From positions 248,001 through 312,000 of the forward strand of contig NZ_NESH01000002.1 in the NCBI RefSeq assembly GCF_003063355.1: DNA of 64,000 bases, written 5' to 3'. A program made the translations under genes and the position numbers. Source of the stretch: Limnohabitans sp. Bal53. Its GTDB lineage: Bacteria; Pseudomonadota; Gammaproteobacteria; Burkholderiales; Burkholderiaceae_C. Of this stretch, positions 17,022 to 26,751 are shown in pieces; the first letter of the stretch is position 1, and the number at the start of each line of letters is the position of its first letter. The notes beneath the pieces are model-generated. The model was not told the DNA's origin, made no database searches, and saw only the letters and a program-made list of their open reading frames with translations.

Positions 17022-17612
17022 TTGCCGGCCAAATCCCAAGCCAAGTCCCCAGCCAAGTCGTCCCCAGCCGAGCCCTCAGCCCGTCAGTCTTTGCCCGTAG
17101 CCGTGCGCACGATCAAGAAATACCCGAACCGGCGCTTGTACGACACACAAACCTCCTCTTACGTGACCTTGGCCGAGATCAAAAAACTGGTCATGGTGGC
17201 GTCGCCCATGGTGGTGCTGGACGCCAAAACCGGCGAGGACCTGACGCGCTCCATCTTGCTGCAGATCATTTTGGAAGAGGAGTCTGCGGGCGTGCCTATG
17301 TTCAGCGAGGCGGTGCTGTCCAACATCATCCGTTTTTATGGGCACGCGATGCAGGGCCACATGGGCTCTTATTTGGAGAGCCATGTCCAGTCATTTATGG
17401 ACTGGCAAAGCAAGCTGGGCGAGTCCAGTCCGGCCCTGAGCCCTGAAGTGTGGTCGCAGTTCATGCAGTGGCAAACGCCTTTGATGCACAACATGTTTTC
17501 TGGTCTGGCCAACCCCTCGCAAAACGTGATGACGCAAATGCAGGATCAGATGCAAAAGCAGATCCAGAAGAACGCAGAGCAGCTCTTGGGGGTCATGGGT
17601 TTGAGAACTTGA
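17022..17612 (+). CDS. phaR: Polyhydroxyalkanoate synthesis repressor PhaR
   Basis: 196 residues from a TTG at 17022, chosen because AGGAG lies 6 nt upstream; a GTG at 17001 in the same frame has no such site. After a Lys/Ala/Pro/Ser tail comes the PHB/PHA DNA-binding domain with IKKYPNRRLYDT, then the PHB accumulation regulatory domain (ILLQIILEEE, LSNIIRFYGHAMQ). The C-terminus is Met/Gln-rich. PhaR senses PHA granules and represses phasin genes and often itself. No phaC or phasin gene is in the window. rimO follows. Confidence 0.92.
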   Translation: MPAKSQAKSPAKSSPAEPSARQSLPVAVRTIKKYPNRRLYDTQTSSYVTLAEIKKLVMVASPMVVLDAKTGEDLTRSILLQIILEEESAGVPMFSEAVLSNIIRFYGHAMQGHMGSYLESHVQSFMDWQSKLGESSPALSPEVWSQFMQWQTPLMHNMFSGLANPSQNVMTQMQDQMQKQIQKNAEQLLGVMGLRT

Positions 17613-17669
17613 TAGGCATTGCATGCCCTTTTGTCACAAGCCGGTCGTTTTTGCGGGGACAATGCGGGG

Positions 17670-19079
17670 ATGAGTGAAATGACCGCTACCGCCCCCTTGC
17701 CCGCCAGCCAGTCCGCCCCCAAAGTGGGTTTCGTCAGTTTGGGTTGTCCCAAAGCGCTGACCGATTCTGAGTTGATCCTCACCCAGCTGAGCGCCGAGGG
17801 CTACCAGACCTCCAAGACTTTTGAGGGCGCTGACCTCGTCATCGTCAACACCTGTGGCTTCATTGACGAAGCCATCCAGGAGAGCCTGGACACGATTGCC
17901 GAAGCCCTGAACGAGAACGGCAAAGTGATCGTGACCGGTTGCCTGGGTGCTAAAACAGGCGAGGGTGGTGGCAATATGGTGCGTGAAATGCATCCCAGTG
18001 TGTTGGCCGTGACCGGGCCACATGCCACCCAAGAGGTGATGGACGCGGTGCACACGCACCTGCCCAAACCCCATGACCCGTTTTTGGATTTGGTACCCGG
18101 TGGCTTTGGCGAAGCGGGTCTCAAGCTCACGCCACGCCACTACGCGTATTTGAAAATCAGCGAAGGCTGCAACCACCGCTGCACCTTTTGCATCATCCCG
18201 TCCATGCGGGGCGACCTGGTTTCGCGCCCGATTGGCGATGTGCTCAAAGAAGCCAAGGCCTTGTTTGAAGGCGGCGTGAAAGAGTTGCTGGTGATCAGCC
18301 AGGACACTTCGGCCTACGGCGTGGATGTGAAATACCGCACGGGATTTTGGGACGGCAAACCGGTCAAGACCCGAATGCTGGAATTGGTGCAGACCTTGGG
18401 CGAGATGGCTCGCGAGCACGGTGCTTGGGTTCGTTTGCACTATGTCTACCCGTATCCGAGCGTGGACGACATCATTCCCTTGATGGCTGAAGGCCTGGTT
18501 TTGCCATATCTGGATGTGCCGTTTCAGCACAGCCACCCCGATGTGCTGCGGCGTATGAAGCGCCCGGCCAGCGGCGAAAAAAACTTGGAGCGCATCCAGC
18601 GCTGGCGCGAGTTGTGCCCCGAGTTGGTGATCCGCAGCACCTTCATTGCCGGTTTCCCAGGCGAGACCGAGGAAGAGTTTGAGCACCTGCTGGGCTTTTT
18701 GCGCGAGGCGCAAATCGACCGCGCAGGGTGTTTTGCCTACAGTCCGGTTAAGGGCGCAACGGCCAACGATTTGCCCGGCATGCTCCCTGAGGCTCTGCGC
18801 GAAGAGCGCCGCGCCCGATTCATGGCTGTGGCCGAGGAAGTGTCGATTGCCCGCCTGCACCAACGTGTGGGCGCCACCATGCAGGTGCTGGTGGACAGTG
18901 CTCCGGCCATGGGCCGACGCGGTGGGGTGGGGCGCAGCTTTGGTGATGCGCCCGAGATCGATGGTGTGGTGCGTTTGCTGCCACCCGAGAAGATCAGCAA
19001 AACCCTCAAAGTGGGTGAATTCACCCGCGCCCGCATTGTCAGCGTGGAAGGCCACGATTTGGTGGGGGTGCCGGTTTGA
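17670..19079 (+). CDS. rimO: Ribosomal protein S12 methylthiotransferase RimO
   Basis: 469 residues from the ATG at 17670 (GCGGGG just upstream). Three parts: the N-terminal MiaB-like domain with cysteines in SLGCPKA, NTCGFID and TGCLGA for the auxiliary [4Fe-4S] cluster; the radical SAM core with [15 protein letters not shown]; and a C-terminal TRAM domain. It methylthiolates an aspartate of ribosomal protein S12. It sits 57 nt after phaR, which ends in a short palindrome (GGCATTGCATGCC). Confidence 0.97.
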   Translation: MSEMTATAPLPASQSAPKVGFVSLGCPKALTDSELILTQLSAEGYQTSKTFEGADLVIVNTCGFIDEAIQESLDTIAEALNENGKVIVTGCLGAKTGEGGGNMVREMHPSVLAVTGPHATQEVMDAVHTHLPKPHDPFLDLVPGGFGEAGLKLTPRHYAYLKISEGCNHRCTFCIIPSMRGDLVSRPIGDVLKEAKALFEGGVKELLVISQDTSAYGVDVKYRTGFWDGKPVKTRMLELVQTLGEMAREHGAWVRLHYVYPYPSVDDIIPLMAEGLVLPYLDVPFQHSHPDVLRRMKRPASGEKNLERIQRWRELCPELVIRSTFIAGFPGETEEEFEHLLGFLREAQIDRAGCFAYSPVKGATANDLPGMLPEALREERRARFMAVAEEVSIARLHQRVGATMQVLVDSAPAMGRRGGVGRSFGDAPEIDGVVRLLPPEKISKTLKVGEFTRARIVSVEGHDLVGVPV

Positions 19080-19186
19080 GTGGGTGCGTTGCGCTGCCCG
19101 CCCGCTGTCGGTCGGCTTGGCTGCGTCACGTGCGGTACGGTTTGAATCCACTCAGCTTTCAATTCAAGCCTCGTTTTTCAGACAAC

Positions 19187-19217
19187 AAAAAAGCCGTTGA
19201 TCAGAAATCAACGGCTT
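19187..19217 (-). terminator. Intrinsic terminator of the downstream tRNA-Leu copy
   Basis: An 11-bp perfect stem, AAGCCGTTGAT with ATCAACGGCTT, has a 5-nt loop. On the minus strand it is followed by six U residues. It lies 34 nt beyond the CCA end of the first tRNA-Leu. On the plus strand it is followed 5 nt later by seven T residues, so it may also end rimO transcripts. Confidence 0.85.
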
Positions 19218-19250
19218 GGTGTTTTTTTAACGCATCTTGTGCGATCAATT

Positions 19251-19336
<86 letters not shown>

Positions 19337-19352
19337 TCTCAGGAAGCCTCTG

Positions 19353-19358
19353 ATTATA
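19353..19358 (-). promoter_or_regulatory. -10 box of tRNA-Leu copy 1
   Basis: A perfect TATAAT on the minus strand ends 16 nt before the mature tRNA 5' end. Transcription would start in the 9-nt leader (TTCCTGAGA) that both tRNA copies share. The -35 match (CTGAAG) is weak. Confidence 0.65.
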
Positions 19359-19433
19359 GGTCAATGGGTGCGCATCTTCAGGTGAGGCATGATAAAAGTA
19401 CAAAAATTTCTGAAGGCTGCCATGCAGGTCAAA

Positions 19434-19466
19434 AAAAAGCCGATGACTTGAGGTCATCGGCTTTTT
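19434..19466 (-). terminator. Intrinsic terminator of the upstream tRNA-Leu copy
   Basis: The sequence can form a 14-bp perfect stem, AAAAAGCCGATGAC with GTCATCGGCTTTTT, around the loop TTGAG. It has a long U-run on the minus strand and lies about 22 nt after the CCA end of the second tRNA-Leu. It separates the two tRNA genes, so each has its own end. Confidence 0.88.
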
Positions 19467-19487
19467 CAGGTTTTTGTTTGTTTAAGA

Positions 19488-19573
<86 letters not shown>

Positions 19574-19589
19574 TCTCAGGAATCCAAGG

Positions 19590-19599
19590 ATTGTATATT
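19590..19599. promoter_or_regulatory. Overlapping divergent -10 boxes: tRNA-Leu copy 2 (minus) and rnr (plus)
   Basis: On the minus strand TACAAT (19595-19590) lies 16 nt before the tRNA 5' end, exactly as TATAAT does for copy 1. On the plus strand TATATT (19594-19599) overlaps it and would place an rnr transcript start about 18 nt before the ATG at 19624. Polymerase could occupy only one of the two at a time. Confidence 0.5.
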
Positions 19600-19623
19600 A
19601 AAAAAGTAGCTCCAACCAGCGGG

Positions 19624-21867
19624 ATGCTGGACGAAATCGAAGGTCAGGTGCAAGGTCACCGCGACGGTCATGGCTTTCTGATTCGCGAAGATGGCGAGTC
19701 GGATATCTATCTTTCTCCCAACGAAATGCGTGCCGTGTTGCACAAAGACCGCGTCAAGGTGCGCATCGTGCGACAGGACCGCAAGGGACGGCCAGAAGGC
19801 CGCATTGTTGAGATCGTTGAGCGCCCCGAGCAACCCATCATCGGTCGCTTGCTCCAAGAGGGCGGCTTGTGGCTTGTGGCACCCGAAGACAAACGCTACG
19901 GCCAAGACGTGATGATTCCCAAAGGCGCCACGGGCACGGCCAAGCCGGGCCAGGTGGTGGTGGTCGAGTTGACCGAGCCGCCCGCCTTGTTCGGTCAACC
20001 TGTGGGCCGCGTGAAAGAAGTGTTGGGTGAGATCGACGATCCGGGCATGGAGATCGAGATTGCGGTGCGCAAATACAGCGTGCCGCATGAGTTCTCTGCA
20101 GGCTGTCTGGAGCAGGCCAAAGGCTTGCCCGATAAGGTCCTCGCCAAGGACCGCAAGGACCGGGTGGATTTGCGCGATGTGCCCTTGGTCACGATCGACG
20201 GTGAAGACGCCCGCGACTTTGACGACGCCGTGTATTGCGAGCCAGCCAAAGTGGGCCGGGGCAAAGGCTGGCGTTTGTTGGTGGCGATTGCTGATGTGAG
20301 CCACTACGTGCAGACGGGTAGCGCCATTGACATCGATGCTTACGACCGCGCCACCAGCGTGTATTTTCCGCGCCGCGTGATTCCCATGCTGCCCGAAAAA
20401 TTGTCCAACGGCCTGTGCTCGCTCAACCCCGACGTGGACCGTTTGTGCATGGTGTGTGACATGCTGGTCAATGCCAAAGGCGATGTGCACGCCTACCAGT
20501 TTTACCCGGCGGTGATGCACAGCCATGCGCGCTTTACCTACACCGAAGTCGCGGCCATTTTGGCCAACACCCGTGGGCCAGAAGCGGCCAAGCGCAAGGC
20601 GCGTGTGACCGACCTGATGAACTTGCAGGACGTCTACAAGGCGTTGCTGGCTTCGCGTGCGGTGCGCGGTGCGGTGGACTTTGAAACCACCGAGACGCAA
20701 ATCGTTTGCGACGAGAGCGGCCGTATTGAGAAGATCGTGCCGCGTGTGCGCAACGAAGCGCACCGTTTGATTGAAGAAGCCATGCTGGCGGCCAACGTCT
20801 GCAGCGCGGACTTCATCCAACAGGGCAAGCACCCCGGCTTGTTCCGGGTGCACGAAGGCCCCACGGCTGAGAAAAAAGACATCCTGCGCAATTACCTCAA
20901 GGCCCTCGGTTTGGGCATGGGCATCAGCGACGAGCCGCAGACCAGCGAGTTTCAGAAAATCGCGCTCGCGACCAAAGACCGCCCGGACGCGCAGCAGATC
21001 CACACCATGCTGTTGCGCTCGATGCAGCAGGCCATTTACACACCGGTCAACAGCGGTCACTTTGGTTTGGCCTACGAGGCCTACACCCACTTCACCAGCC
21101 CGATCCGGCGCTACCCGGATTTGCTGGTGCACCGGGTCATCAAGGCGATTTTGTTGGACCGCAAATACACGCTGCCCAGCTTGCCTGTGCCGGGTGAAGC
21201 GCATGCCAAGCTGAGCAAACGGTTGGAGAAAAGCCGTGCGGCCAAGGGCGACGCGCCCGAGCCGTCGGCGCCACGGGTGCGCATGTCGGCGGCGGACCAA
21301 CGCGCATGGGAAGCTGCGGGCCTGCATTGCAGCGCCAACGAGCGCCGTGCCGACGAGGCCAGTCGCGATGTGGAGGCCTGGCTCAAGTGCAAGTACATGC
21401 GTGAGCATTTGGGTGAGGAATACAGCGGTGTGGTGTCTGCGGCCACGAGCTTCGGCATCTTTGTGACCTTGGACACTTTGTATGTTGAGGGGTTGGTGCA
21501 CATCACCGAGCTGGGCGGCGAGTATTTCCGCTTTGACGAGTTGCGCCAAGAGTTGCGCGGCGAGCGCACGGGTATCCGTTATGCCATTGGCAGCCGGGTG
21601 CAGGTGCAGGTCAGCCGTGTGGACTTGGACGGGCGCAAGATCGACTTCCGCTTGGTGACTGCTGGCGACGATTTGGTGCCGCGAGCCCTGCGCGACAAAG
21701 GCGTGTCAGCGCCTGCGGAAGGTGGGCGCGAGAAGAAGCGCGGCGCTCAAGATCGCCGCATGGCCGATGCCGAGCGCAATCGCTCACCCATCCAGGCCCT
21801 CAAAGCTTCGGTGAAAAAAGCGGCCGCTAAGAAAAAAGGCCCGAGGACCACCAAGCCTCGGCGCTGA
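19624..21867 (+). CDS. rnr: Ribonuclease R (short N-terminus)
   Basis: 747 residues from the ATG at 19624. A TTG at 19591 in frame is possible but lies in the tRNA promoter. The protein begins directly at the first cold-shock domain (EGQVQGHRDGHGFL), so the N-terminal helix-turn-helix domain of E. coli or Burkholderia RNase R is missing. Then come the second CSD, the RNB catalytic domain with DGEDARDFDDAVY (metal-binding aspartates) and SPIRRYPDLLVHR, an S1 domain (VSAATSFGIFV) and a Lys/Arg-rich tail. It is a processive 3'-5' exoribonuclease acting on structured RNA. Confidence 0.95.
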   Translation: MLDEIEGQVQGHRDGHGFLIREDGESDIYLSPNEMRAVLHKDRVKVRIVRQDRKGRPEGRIVEIVERPEQPIIGRLLQEGGLWLVAPEDKRYGQDVMIPKGATGTAKPGQVVVVELTEPPALFGQPVGRVKEVLGEIDDPGMEIEIAVRKYSVPHEFSAGCLEQAKGLPDKVLAKDRKDRVDLRDVPLVTIDGEDARDFDDAVYCEPAKVGRGKGWRLLVAIADVSHYVQTGSAIDIDAYDRATSVYFPRRVIPMLPEKLSNGLCSLNPDVDRLCMVCDMLVNAKGDVHAYQFYPAVMHSHARFTYTEVAAILANTRGPEAAKRKARVTDLMNLQDVYKALLASRAVRGAVDFETTETQIVCDESGRIEKIVPRVRNEAHRLIEEAMLAANVCSADFIQQGKHPGLFRVHEGPTAEKKDILRNYLKALGLGMGISDEPQTSEFQKIALATKDRPDAQQIHTMLLRSMQQAIYTPVNSGHFGLAYEAYTHFTSPIRRYPDLLVHRVIKAILLDRKYTLPSLPVPGEAHAKLSKRLEKSRAAKGDAPEPSAPRVRMSAADQRAWEAAGLHCSANERRADEASRDVEAWLKCKYMREHLGEEYSGVVSAATSFGIFVTLDTLYVEGLVHITELGGEYFRFDELRQELRGERTGIRYAIGSRVQVQVSRVDLDGRKIDFRLVTAGDDLVPRALRDKGVSAPAEGGREKKRGAQDRRMADAERNRSPIQALKASVKKAAAKKKGPRTTKPRR

Positions 21868-21889
21868 GGCCATTCATGTCAGTCGCTGC

Positions 21890-23389
21890 TTAGGCCAGCC
21901 GCCTTGCCAGTCGGCTGGCGGTGAGTGCCTCGCCTGGCGGCCAGTCATCGGCCACTTGGCCGTGTTGGGCCACCGCCGCGCAGGCTGCATCGAATGAACT
22001 CAATTCTTGCGCCATGCGAGCGCCCACCAGTCCCGCCAGCACATCGCCTGTGCCGCCGATGGCCAGTCGGCCATTGCCCGTGATGTTGATGCGCGGCGTT
22101 TGTCCAGGCGCGGCGATCACGGTGCCCGAACCTTTCAGGACCACGCTGCATTGGAAGCGTTCGGCCAGTTGTTGCGCCGCTTTGATTCGGTCGTTTTGCA
22201 CCTGGGCCGTATTGCAACCCAGCAGTCTGGCCGCTTCCAGCGGGTGGGGCGTGATGACGGTGGCTTGTGTTCCCGAGTGCGCAGCCCGCTGGCGCAGCGC
22301 GTCTTGCAGTGCGCTGTTTTGCGCCACGGCATTGAGGCCATCGGCGTCCAGCACCAGGCAGCTACTGCGCTGCAGCACCTCGGGCAAAAGTGCTTGCACA
22401 GCGGTGCCGCCACCGCAGCCGCACACCACATGGAGTTTTTCAAGCTCCAGCATCTTGAATTCGCGTTGCATCACATCCGGCGGCACGTTGTCACCGGCTT
22501 GGCCGGGCAGCAGGCTCAAAATGACACGCCCCGCACCCGCGTGCAAGGCGGCTGTGGCCGCCAAAATGGCCGCGCCAGTCATGCCCATGCCGTGAGTGGC
22601 CATGCCTTCGCCACCGATCACCGCCACATCACCATGGCTGCCTTTGTGGCTGGCGTGGGGTTTGATGGGTGCCATGTAACCCAGGTTGAGCCAGGCCAGT
22701 GGTGGGACGCTGTGCTGGCTGGGGCGAAAGCCCAGGTCCTCGAGCCAAATTTGACCGGTGGCGTCGCGCCCATGCCCCATGAGCAGACCGGCTTGTATCG
22801 CGATGAGGCACAGGGTGTGATCGGCATGCACGGCCATGGCGGCTGCGCTGTCGCCGCCCAGCCACTGGCCCGATTGCGGGTTCAGCCCGGTGGGCACGTC
22901 GATGGCCAGCACGGGCGCTTGGCCGTTTTGCATGGCCTGCACGCAGGCCCGCAAACCGGAGCTCAAGGGGCACTTTGCACCGATGCCCAGCAACGCGTCA
23001 ATGCACAGGTCCTGCGCGTCCAGCTCCGCAAGCCACTCTTTAGGCATGTCCGGCTGGATGCGCACGCCCGCCTGCTGCGCCCGTTGCAAGGCCGCTTGGG
23101 CATCTGCCGGGGTGGGTCCGCTTGAGGCCACGAGGCTGACCACCACCTCTTTGCCCCATTGGTGCAGGTGAAAAGCGGCCTCCAGACCGTCGCCGCCGTT
23201 GTTGCCTGGGCCTGCCGCGACCCAGATGCGCCGGGCATGCGGCGCCACAGCCAGGGCCAGTCGGGCGCAAGCCATCCCCGCGCTTTGCATCAAAGGCGTG
23301 GGGCTGAGGGCCTGCAGCGCAGGTTCAAGCTGCCGCACTTGCGCTGCACCGAGGATAGGCCAGGCGATTGAGCGGCTCAGGATGTGCAT
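21890..23389 (-). CDS. nnr: Bifunctional NAD(P)H-hydrate epimerase / ADP-dependent dehydratase
   Basis: 499 residues. The N-terminal YjeF_N epimerase (about 1-215) has GPGNNGGDGLEAA and the IDALLGIG metal/phosphate region. The C-terminal YjeF_C carbohydrate-kinase-like dehydratase (about 235-499) has the HKGSHGDVAVIGG start, LDADGLNA, TPHPLEAARL and GGTGDVLAG. Together they repair NAD(P)HX, damaged hydrated cofactor. It lies 4 nt after the amidase gene and converges on rnr, where GCCTC/GAGGC spans the rnr stop. Confidence 0.95.
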   Translation of the reverse strand: MHILSRSIAWPILGAAQVRQLEPALQALSPTPLMQSAGMACARLALAVAPHARRIWVAAGPGNNGGDGLEAAFHLHQWGKEVVVSLVASSGPTPADAQAALQRAQQAGVRIQPDMPKEWLAELDAQDLCIDALLGIGAKCPLSSGLRACVQAMQNGQAPVLAIDVPTGLNPQSGQWLGGDSAAAMAVHADHTLCLIAIQAGLLMGHGRDATGQIWLEDLGFRPSQHSVPPLAWLNLGYMAPIKPHASHKGSHGDVAVIGGEGMATHGMGMTGAAILAATAALHAGAGRVILSLLPGQAGDNVPPDVMQREFKMLELEKLHVVCGCGGGTAVQALLPEVLQRSSCLVLDADGLNAVAQNSALQDALRQRAAHSGTQATVITPHPLEAARLLGCNTAQVQNDRIKAAQQLAERFQCSVVLKGSGTVIAAPGQTPRINITGNGRLAIGGTGDVLAGLVGARMAQELSSFDAACAAVAQHGQVADDWPPGEALTASRLARRLA

Positions 23390-23393
23390 GGTG

Positions 23394-24749
23394 TCAGTGC
23401 TGTTGCAGCAAGGGTTCGAGCAGCAAGGCCAGCTGCAAAATGGTGTCGTCGTGCATGGCTGCGTGCCATGCCATCAAGCCCACCGGAAGCTCGCTCGGCG
23501 CATGGCAGGGCAAGGAGATGCCGCAGCCGTCGAGTGTGTTCACGGCGCTGGTGTTGCGCAGCAGCAGGCCGTTGACCCGGAAAAACTCTGCATCGCGCTC
23601 GGCCCCCGGCGCCACATCGCTGATTTGGGGGGCGCTGATGGGGGTGGTGGGGGAGAGCACGGCGTCGTAACCGACCAATGCGGCTTCCACGCGGCGAATC
23701 CAGTCCCTTCGCGCTTGCACCAAATCCATGTATTCGTGGGCTTTCATGCCCGAGCCGCGCATCAAGCGCTGCAGCACGCGGGGGTCATAACGGGCGCTGT
23801 CCCGCTCCAGCCATTCGCGGTGCCAGGTAAAACCCTCGGCTGGGCTGAAGCCACCGGTGCTCATCATCGGGGCCAGTTCGTTCAACTCGCTCAGGTTGAT
23901 CTCGTCGATGCGCGCCCCGGCAGCGCGCAGCGTGTTCAGGCTGCGCTCAAAAGCCCGTGACACGCGTGTGTCCATGCCGTCCTGCATCAAGCTCTTGACC
24001 ACCGCCAGGCGGTAGCCGGACAACGGCCGCTGCCCTAGGGGAACTGGTCTGGCCGACAGCACCTCGTGCGTCAAAATCGCGTCACGCACGCTGCGCGTCA
24101 TGGCGCAGACGGTGTCGAGCGTGGTGGACAGGGGCAGTGCACCTTGTGTGGGCACCAGGCGGGCGGTGTTTTTGAAGCCCACGATGCCGTTCAGCGCCGC
24201 GGGCACCCGGATGGAGCCGCCCGTGTCCGAGCCCAGGCCGATAAAAGCGGCGCCCGTGGCCACTGACACGGCCGCGCCCGAACTGGAGCCGCCGGGTACA
24301 TGGGGCTGTCCTGGGTTGCCAACGGCATGGTCGTAAAGCCCGTCCCAGGCGGCAGGTGTGCCGTGGTGGGGGTTGGTGCCTACGCCAGAAAAGGCAAATT
24401 CGACCATGTTGGTGCGCCCAATCAGGCCTGCGCCTGCTGTCCGCAATCGCGCAACAGCCAGACAGTCCGCTGTGGCTGGGGGCTGGTCTTTCAAGACGAC
24501 CGAGCCGGCCTGGGTGATCTGCCCTTGAACGTCAAACAAGTCTTTGACAGATACCGCAAGGCCCGCAAGCAGGCTTTGGGCCGCGTGGGGCTGACTGGCT
24601 GCGCGCCGCAGTGCCTCGGGTGTGAGTTGCATGAAGGCATGCTTGCAGTTCGTACTTTGCGCCACAGCCAAACAAGCTTCAGCAGCGGCTTGGGGCGTTG
24701 TAGACCCAGCCCGGATGGCTTGCCGGGTGGCGATCAGGTCAGTTTTCAT
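23394..24749 (-). CDS. Amidase-signature family enzyme
   Basis: 451 residues from the ATG at 24749; a GTG four codons earlier is an alternative. The Ser-cisSer-Lys triad is visible: Lys in AVSVKDLFD (about residue 70), the Gly/Ser-rich GGSSSGAAVSVATG loop and the nucleophile Ser in DTGGSIRVPA (about 170). It resembles GatA-like amidases, but no gatB/gatC is nearby, and the C-terminal half looks more like carboxylic-amide hydrolases. The substrate is unknown. Divergent from rpsB and co-oriented with nnr. Confidence 0.85.
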   Translation of the reverse strand: MKTDLIATRQAIRAGSTTPQAAAEACLAVAQSTNCKHAFMQLTPEALRRAASQPHAAQSLLAGLAVSVKDLFDVQGQITQAGSVVLKDQPPATADCLAVARLRTAGAGLIGRTNMVEFAFSGVGTNPHHGTPAAWDGLYDHAVGNPGQPHVPGGSSSGAAVSVATGAAFIGLGSDTGGSIRVPAALNGIVGFKNTARLVPTQGALPLSTTLDTVCAMTRSVRDAILTHEVLSARPVPLGQRPLSGYRLAVVKSLMQDGMDTRVSRAFERSLNTLRAAGARIDEINLSELNELAPMMSTGGFSPAEGFTWHREWLERDSARYDPRVLQRLMRGSGMKAHEYMDLVQARRDWIRRVEAALVGYDAVLSPTTPISAPQISDVAPGAERDAEFFRVNGLLLRNTSAVNTLDGCGISLPCHAPSELPVGLMAWHAAMHDDTILQLALLLEPLLQQH

Positions 24750-24778
24750 GGAGAAGGGCACTTTCGGGTGGGTCAGGA

Positions 24779-24787
24779 TGCTATAAT
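24779..24787 (+). promoter_or_regulatory. rpsB promoter (extended -10)
   Basis: TGCTATAAT is a perfect extended -10 element. The -35 region is poor, which fits the extended class. Transcription would begin near 24794, leaving a 5' leader of about 175 nt before rpsB. Confidence 0.7.
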
Positions 24788-24970
24788 CCTAAGGCTTTGC
24801 AGAGCGCGGGTGCTGTTTTTTGAGTGTCATGTTCAACATCACGCCAAACAGTTCTCAACCTCAGCGAAGTTCATCCGCGAATCCGTCCCGTCAAGGTGTT
24901 GCGCACAGTTTCTTCTAGGCTGTTCGCGATCGGTGGACAGGATTTTAGACCCAACCTTTGGAGTATTTTT

Positions 24971-25720
24971 ATGTCCGTTACCATGCGCGAAATGCTGGAA
25001 GCCGGTGTCCACTTTGGTCACCAAACCCGCTTCTGGAACCCCAAGATGGCCCCGTTCATCTTCGGCCACCGCAACAAAATCCACATCATCAACCTGGAAA
25101 AATCGCTGCCGATGTTCCAGGATGCGATCAAGTTCGCCAAGCAGTTGTCTGCCAACCGCGGCACCATCTTGATGGTCGGCACCAAACGCCAAGCCCGTGA
25201 GCTGGTGGCTGCCGAAGCCCAGCGCGCTGGTGTTCCTTTCGTCGACCAGCGCTGGTTGGGCGGCATGCTGACCAACTTCAAGACCGTCAAGACCTCGATC
25301 AAGCGTCTGAAGGACATGAAAGCTCAGCAAGAAGTCGGCCTCGACAGCCTGAGCAAAAAAGAACAGTTGATGTTCAAGCGCGAGATGGAAAAGCTCGAGA
25401 AAGACATCGGCGGTATCCAGGACATGGCCGCATTGCCAGATGCGATTTTTGTGATCGACGTGGGTTACCACAAGATTGCGATCTCGGAAGCCAAGAAACT
25501 GGGCATCCCATTGATTGGTGTGGTGGACTCCAACCACTCGCCCGAAGGCATCGACTACATCATCCCCGGCAACGACGACTCGGCCAAGGCCGTGGCTTTG
25601 TACGCCCGTGGCATCGCTGATGCGATCATCGAAGGCCGTGCCAATGCGGTCAACGACGTGGTCAAGGCCGTGACCGAAGGCGCCGACGAATTCGTCGAAG
25701 AAGCCAACGCTTCTGCCTGA
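24971..25720 (+). CDS. rpsB: 30S ribosomal protein S2
   Basis: 249 residues from the ATG at 24971 with GGAG upstream. Starts [26 protein letters not shown], the S2 signature, and has [20 protein letters not shown] and [19 protein letters not shown]. It has an acidic C-terminus. The long leader upstream may carry S2 autoregulation, as is known for rpsB-tsf operons. A strong hairpin-T tract separates it from tsf. Confidence 0.98.
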   Translation: MSVTMREMLEAGVHFGHQTRFWNPKMAPFIFGHRNKIHIINLEKSLPMFQDAIKFAKQLSANRGTILMVGTKRQARELVAAEAQRAGVPFVDQRWLGGMLTNFKTVKTSIKRLKDMKAQQEVGLDSLSKKEQLMFKREMEKLEKDIGGIQDMAALPDAIFVIDVGYHKIAISEAKKLGIPLIGVVDSNHSPEGIDYIIPGNDDSAKAVALYARGIADAIIEGRANAVNDVVKAVTEGADEFVEEANASA

Positions 25721-25737
25721 GTTCCCAACACTCGATG

Positions 25738-25764
25738 AAAGGGGCTTTGTGGCCCCTTTTTTTT
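25738..25764 (+). terminator. Terminator/attenuator between rpsB and tsf
   Basis: AAAGGGGC pairs with GCCCCTTT around a 6-nt loop, followed by eight T residues. It is 18 nt after the rpsB stop. Because tsf has no obvious promoter in the 35 nt that remain, partial termination lowering tsf relative to rpsB is the likely effect. Confidence 0.85.
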
Positions 25765-25798
25765 AATCTGACTTTTAGACTGAATACGGAGAAATCAA

Positions 25799-26692
25799 AT
25801 GGCTGCAATTACCGCAAGCATGGTCGCTGAACTGCGCGCAAAAACCGACGCCCCCATGATGGAGTGCAAAAAAGCCCTGACCGAAGCCGAAGGCGATATG
25901 GCAAAAGCTGAAGAGCTGCTGCGCGTCAAGCTGGGCACCAAAGCTGGCAAAGCCGCTTCACGCGTGACCGCCGAAGGCGTGGTGACCAGCTTCGTGAACG
26001 GCACGACAGGCGCCATGATCGAAGTGAACTGCGAAACCGACTTCGTGACCAAGAACGACAGCTTCCTGGCTTTGGCCAACGCCGCTGCCAAGTTGGTGGC
26101 TGAGCACAACCCTGCCGACATCGCCGCTTTGGGCGAGTTGCCTTACAGCCAAGACGGCTTCGGCCCCACCCTGGAAGAAGTGCGCAAGGGCCTGATCGGC
26201 AAGATCGGCGAGAACATGAGCTTCCGCCGCTTCAAGCGCGCTGCTGGCGCAGCCAAGATTGCCAACTACTTGCACGGCACCCGCATCGGTGTGTTGGTCG
26301 AGTACGAAGGTGACGAAACTGCTGCCAAAGACGTCGCCATGCACGTGGCTGCCATGAAGCCTGTGTCTTTGACCAGCGCCGAAGTGCCTGCTGAGTTGAT
26401 CGAAAAGGAGCGCTCGGTTGCTGCGGCCAAGGCTGCTGAGTCCGGCAAGCCTGCTGACATCGCCACCAAAATGGTCGAGGGTTCGGTGCAGAAGTACCTT
26501 AAAGAAGTGTCATTGTTCAACCAATCCTTCGTCAAGAACGACAAGCAGACCGTCGAGCAGATGCTCAAGGCCGCTGGCACCACCGTGAGCGCATTCACTT
26601 TGTACGTGGTCGGCGAAGGCATTGAGAAGAAGGTCGACGACTTCGCTGCCGAAGTGGCCGCCCAAGTGGCTGCTGCCCAAAACGCAGCCTGA
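25799..26692 (+). CDS. tsf: Translation elongation factor Ts
   Basis: 297 residues. Begins with the UBA-like domain ([24 protein letters not shown]), followed by the EF-Ts core with the TDFV motif in ETDFVTKND and the dimerisation domain near the C-terminus ([12 protein letters not shown]). It recycles EF-Tu-GDP. Full length and unremarkable; sits between rpsB and pyrH in the conserved order. Confidence 0.98.
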   Translation: MAAITASMVAELRAKTDAPMMECKKALTEAEGDMAKAEELLRVKLGTKAGKAASRVTAEGVVTSFVNGTTGAMIEVNCETDFVTKNDSFLALANAAAKLVAEHNPADIAALGELPYSQDGFGPTLEEVRKGLIGKIGENMSFRRFKRAAGAAKIANYLHGTRIGVLVEYEGDETAAKDVAMHVAAMKPVSLTSAEVPAELIEKERSVAAAKAAESGKPADIATKMVEGSVQKYLKEVSLFNQSFVKNDKQTVEQMLKAAGTTVSAFTLYVVGEGIEKKVDDFAAEVAAQVAAAQNAA

Positions 26693-26751
26693 GTTCACGC
26701 CCCTGCTGATTTGCCAACCCATTGTCCACATTGAACCCCAAGGAGCCCCTC

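Noticed and set aside
17613-17628. GGCATTGCATGCC palindrome after phaR as a terminator or a PhaR site
   Set aside because: The stem is only 5 bp with a 3-nt loop and a four-base T-run; too weak to call either way.
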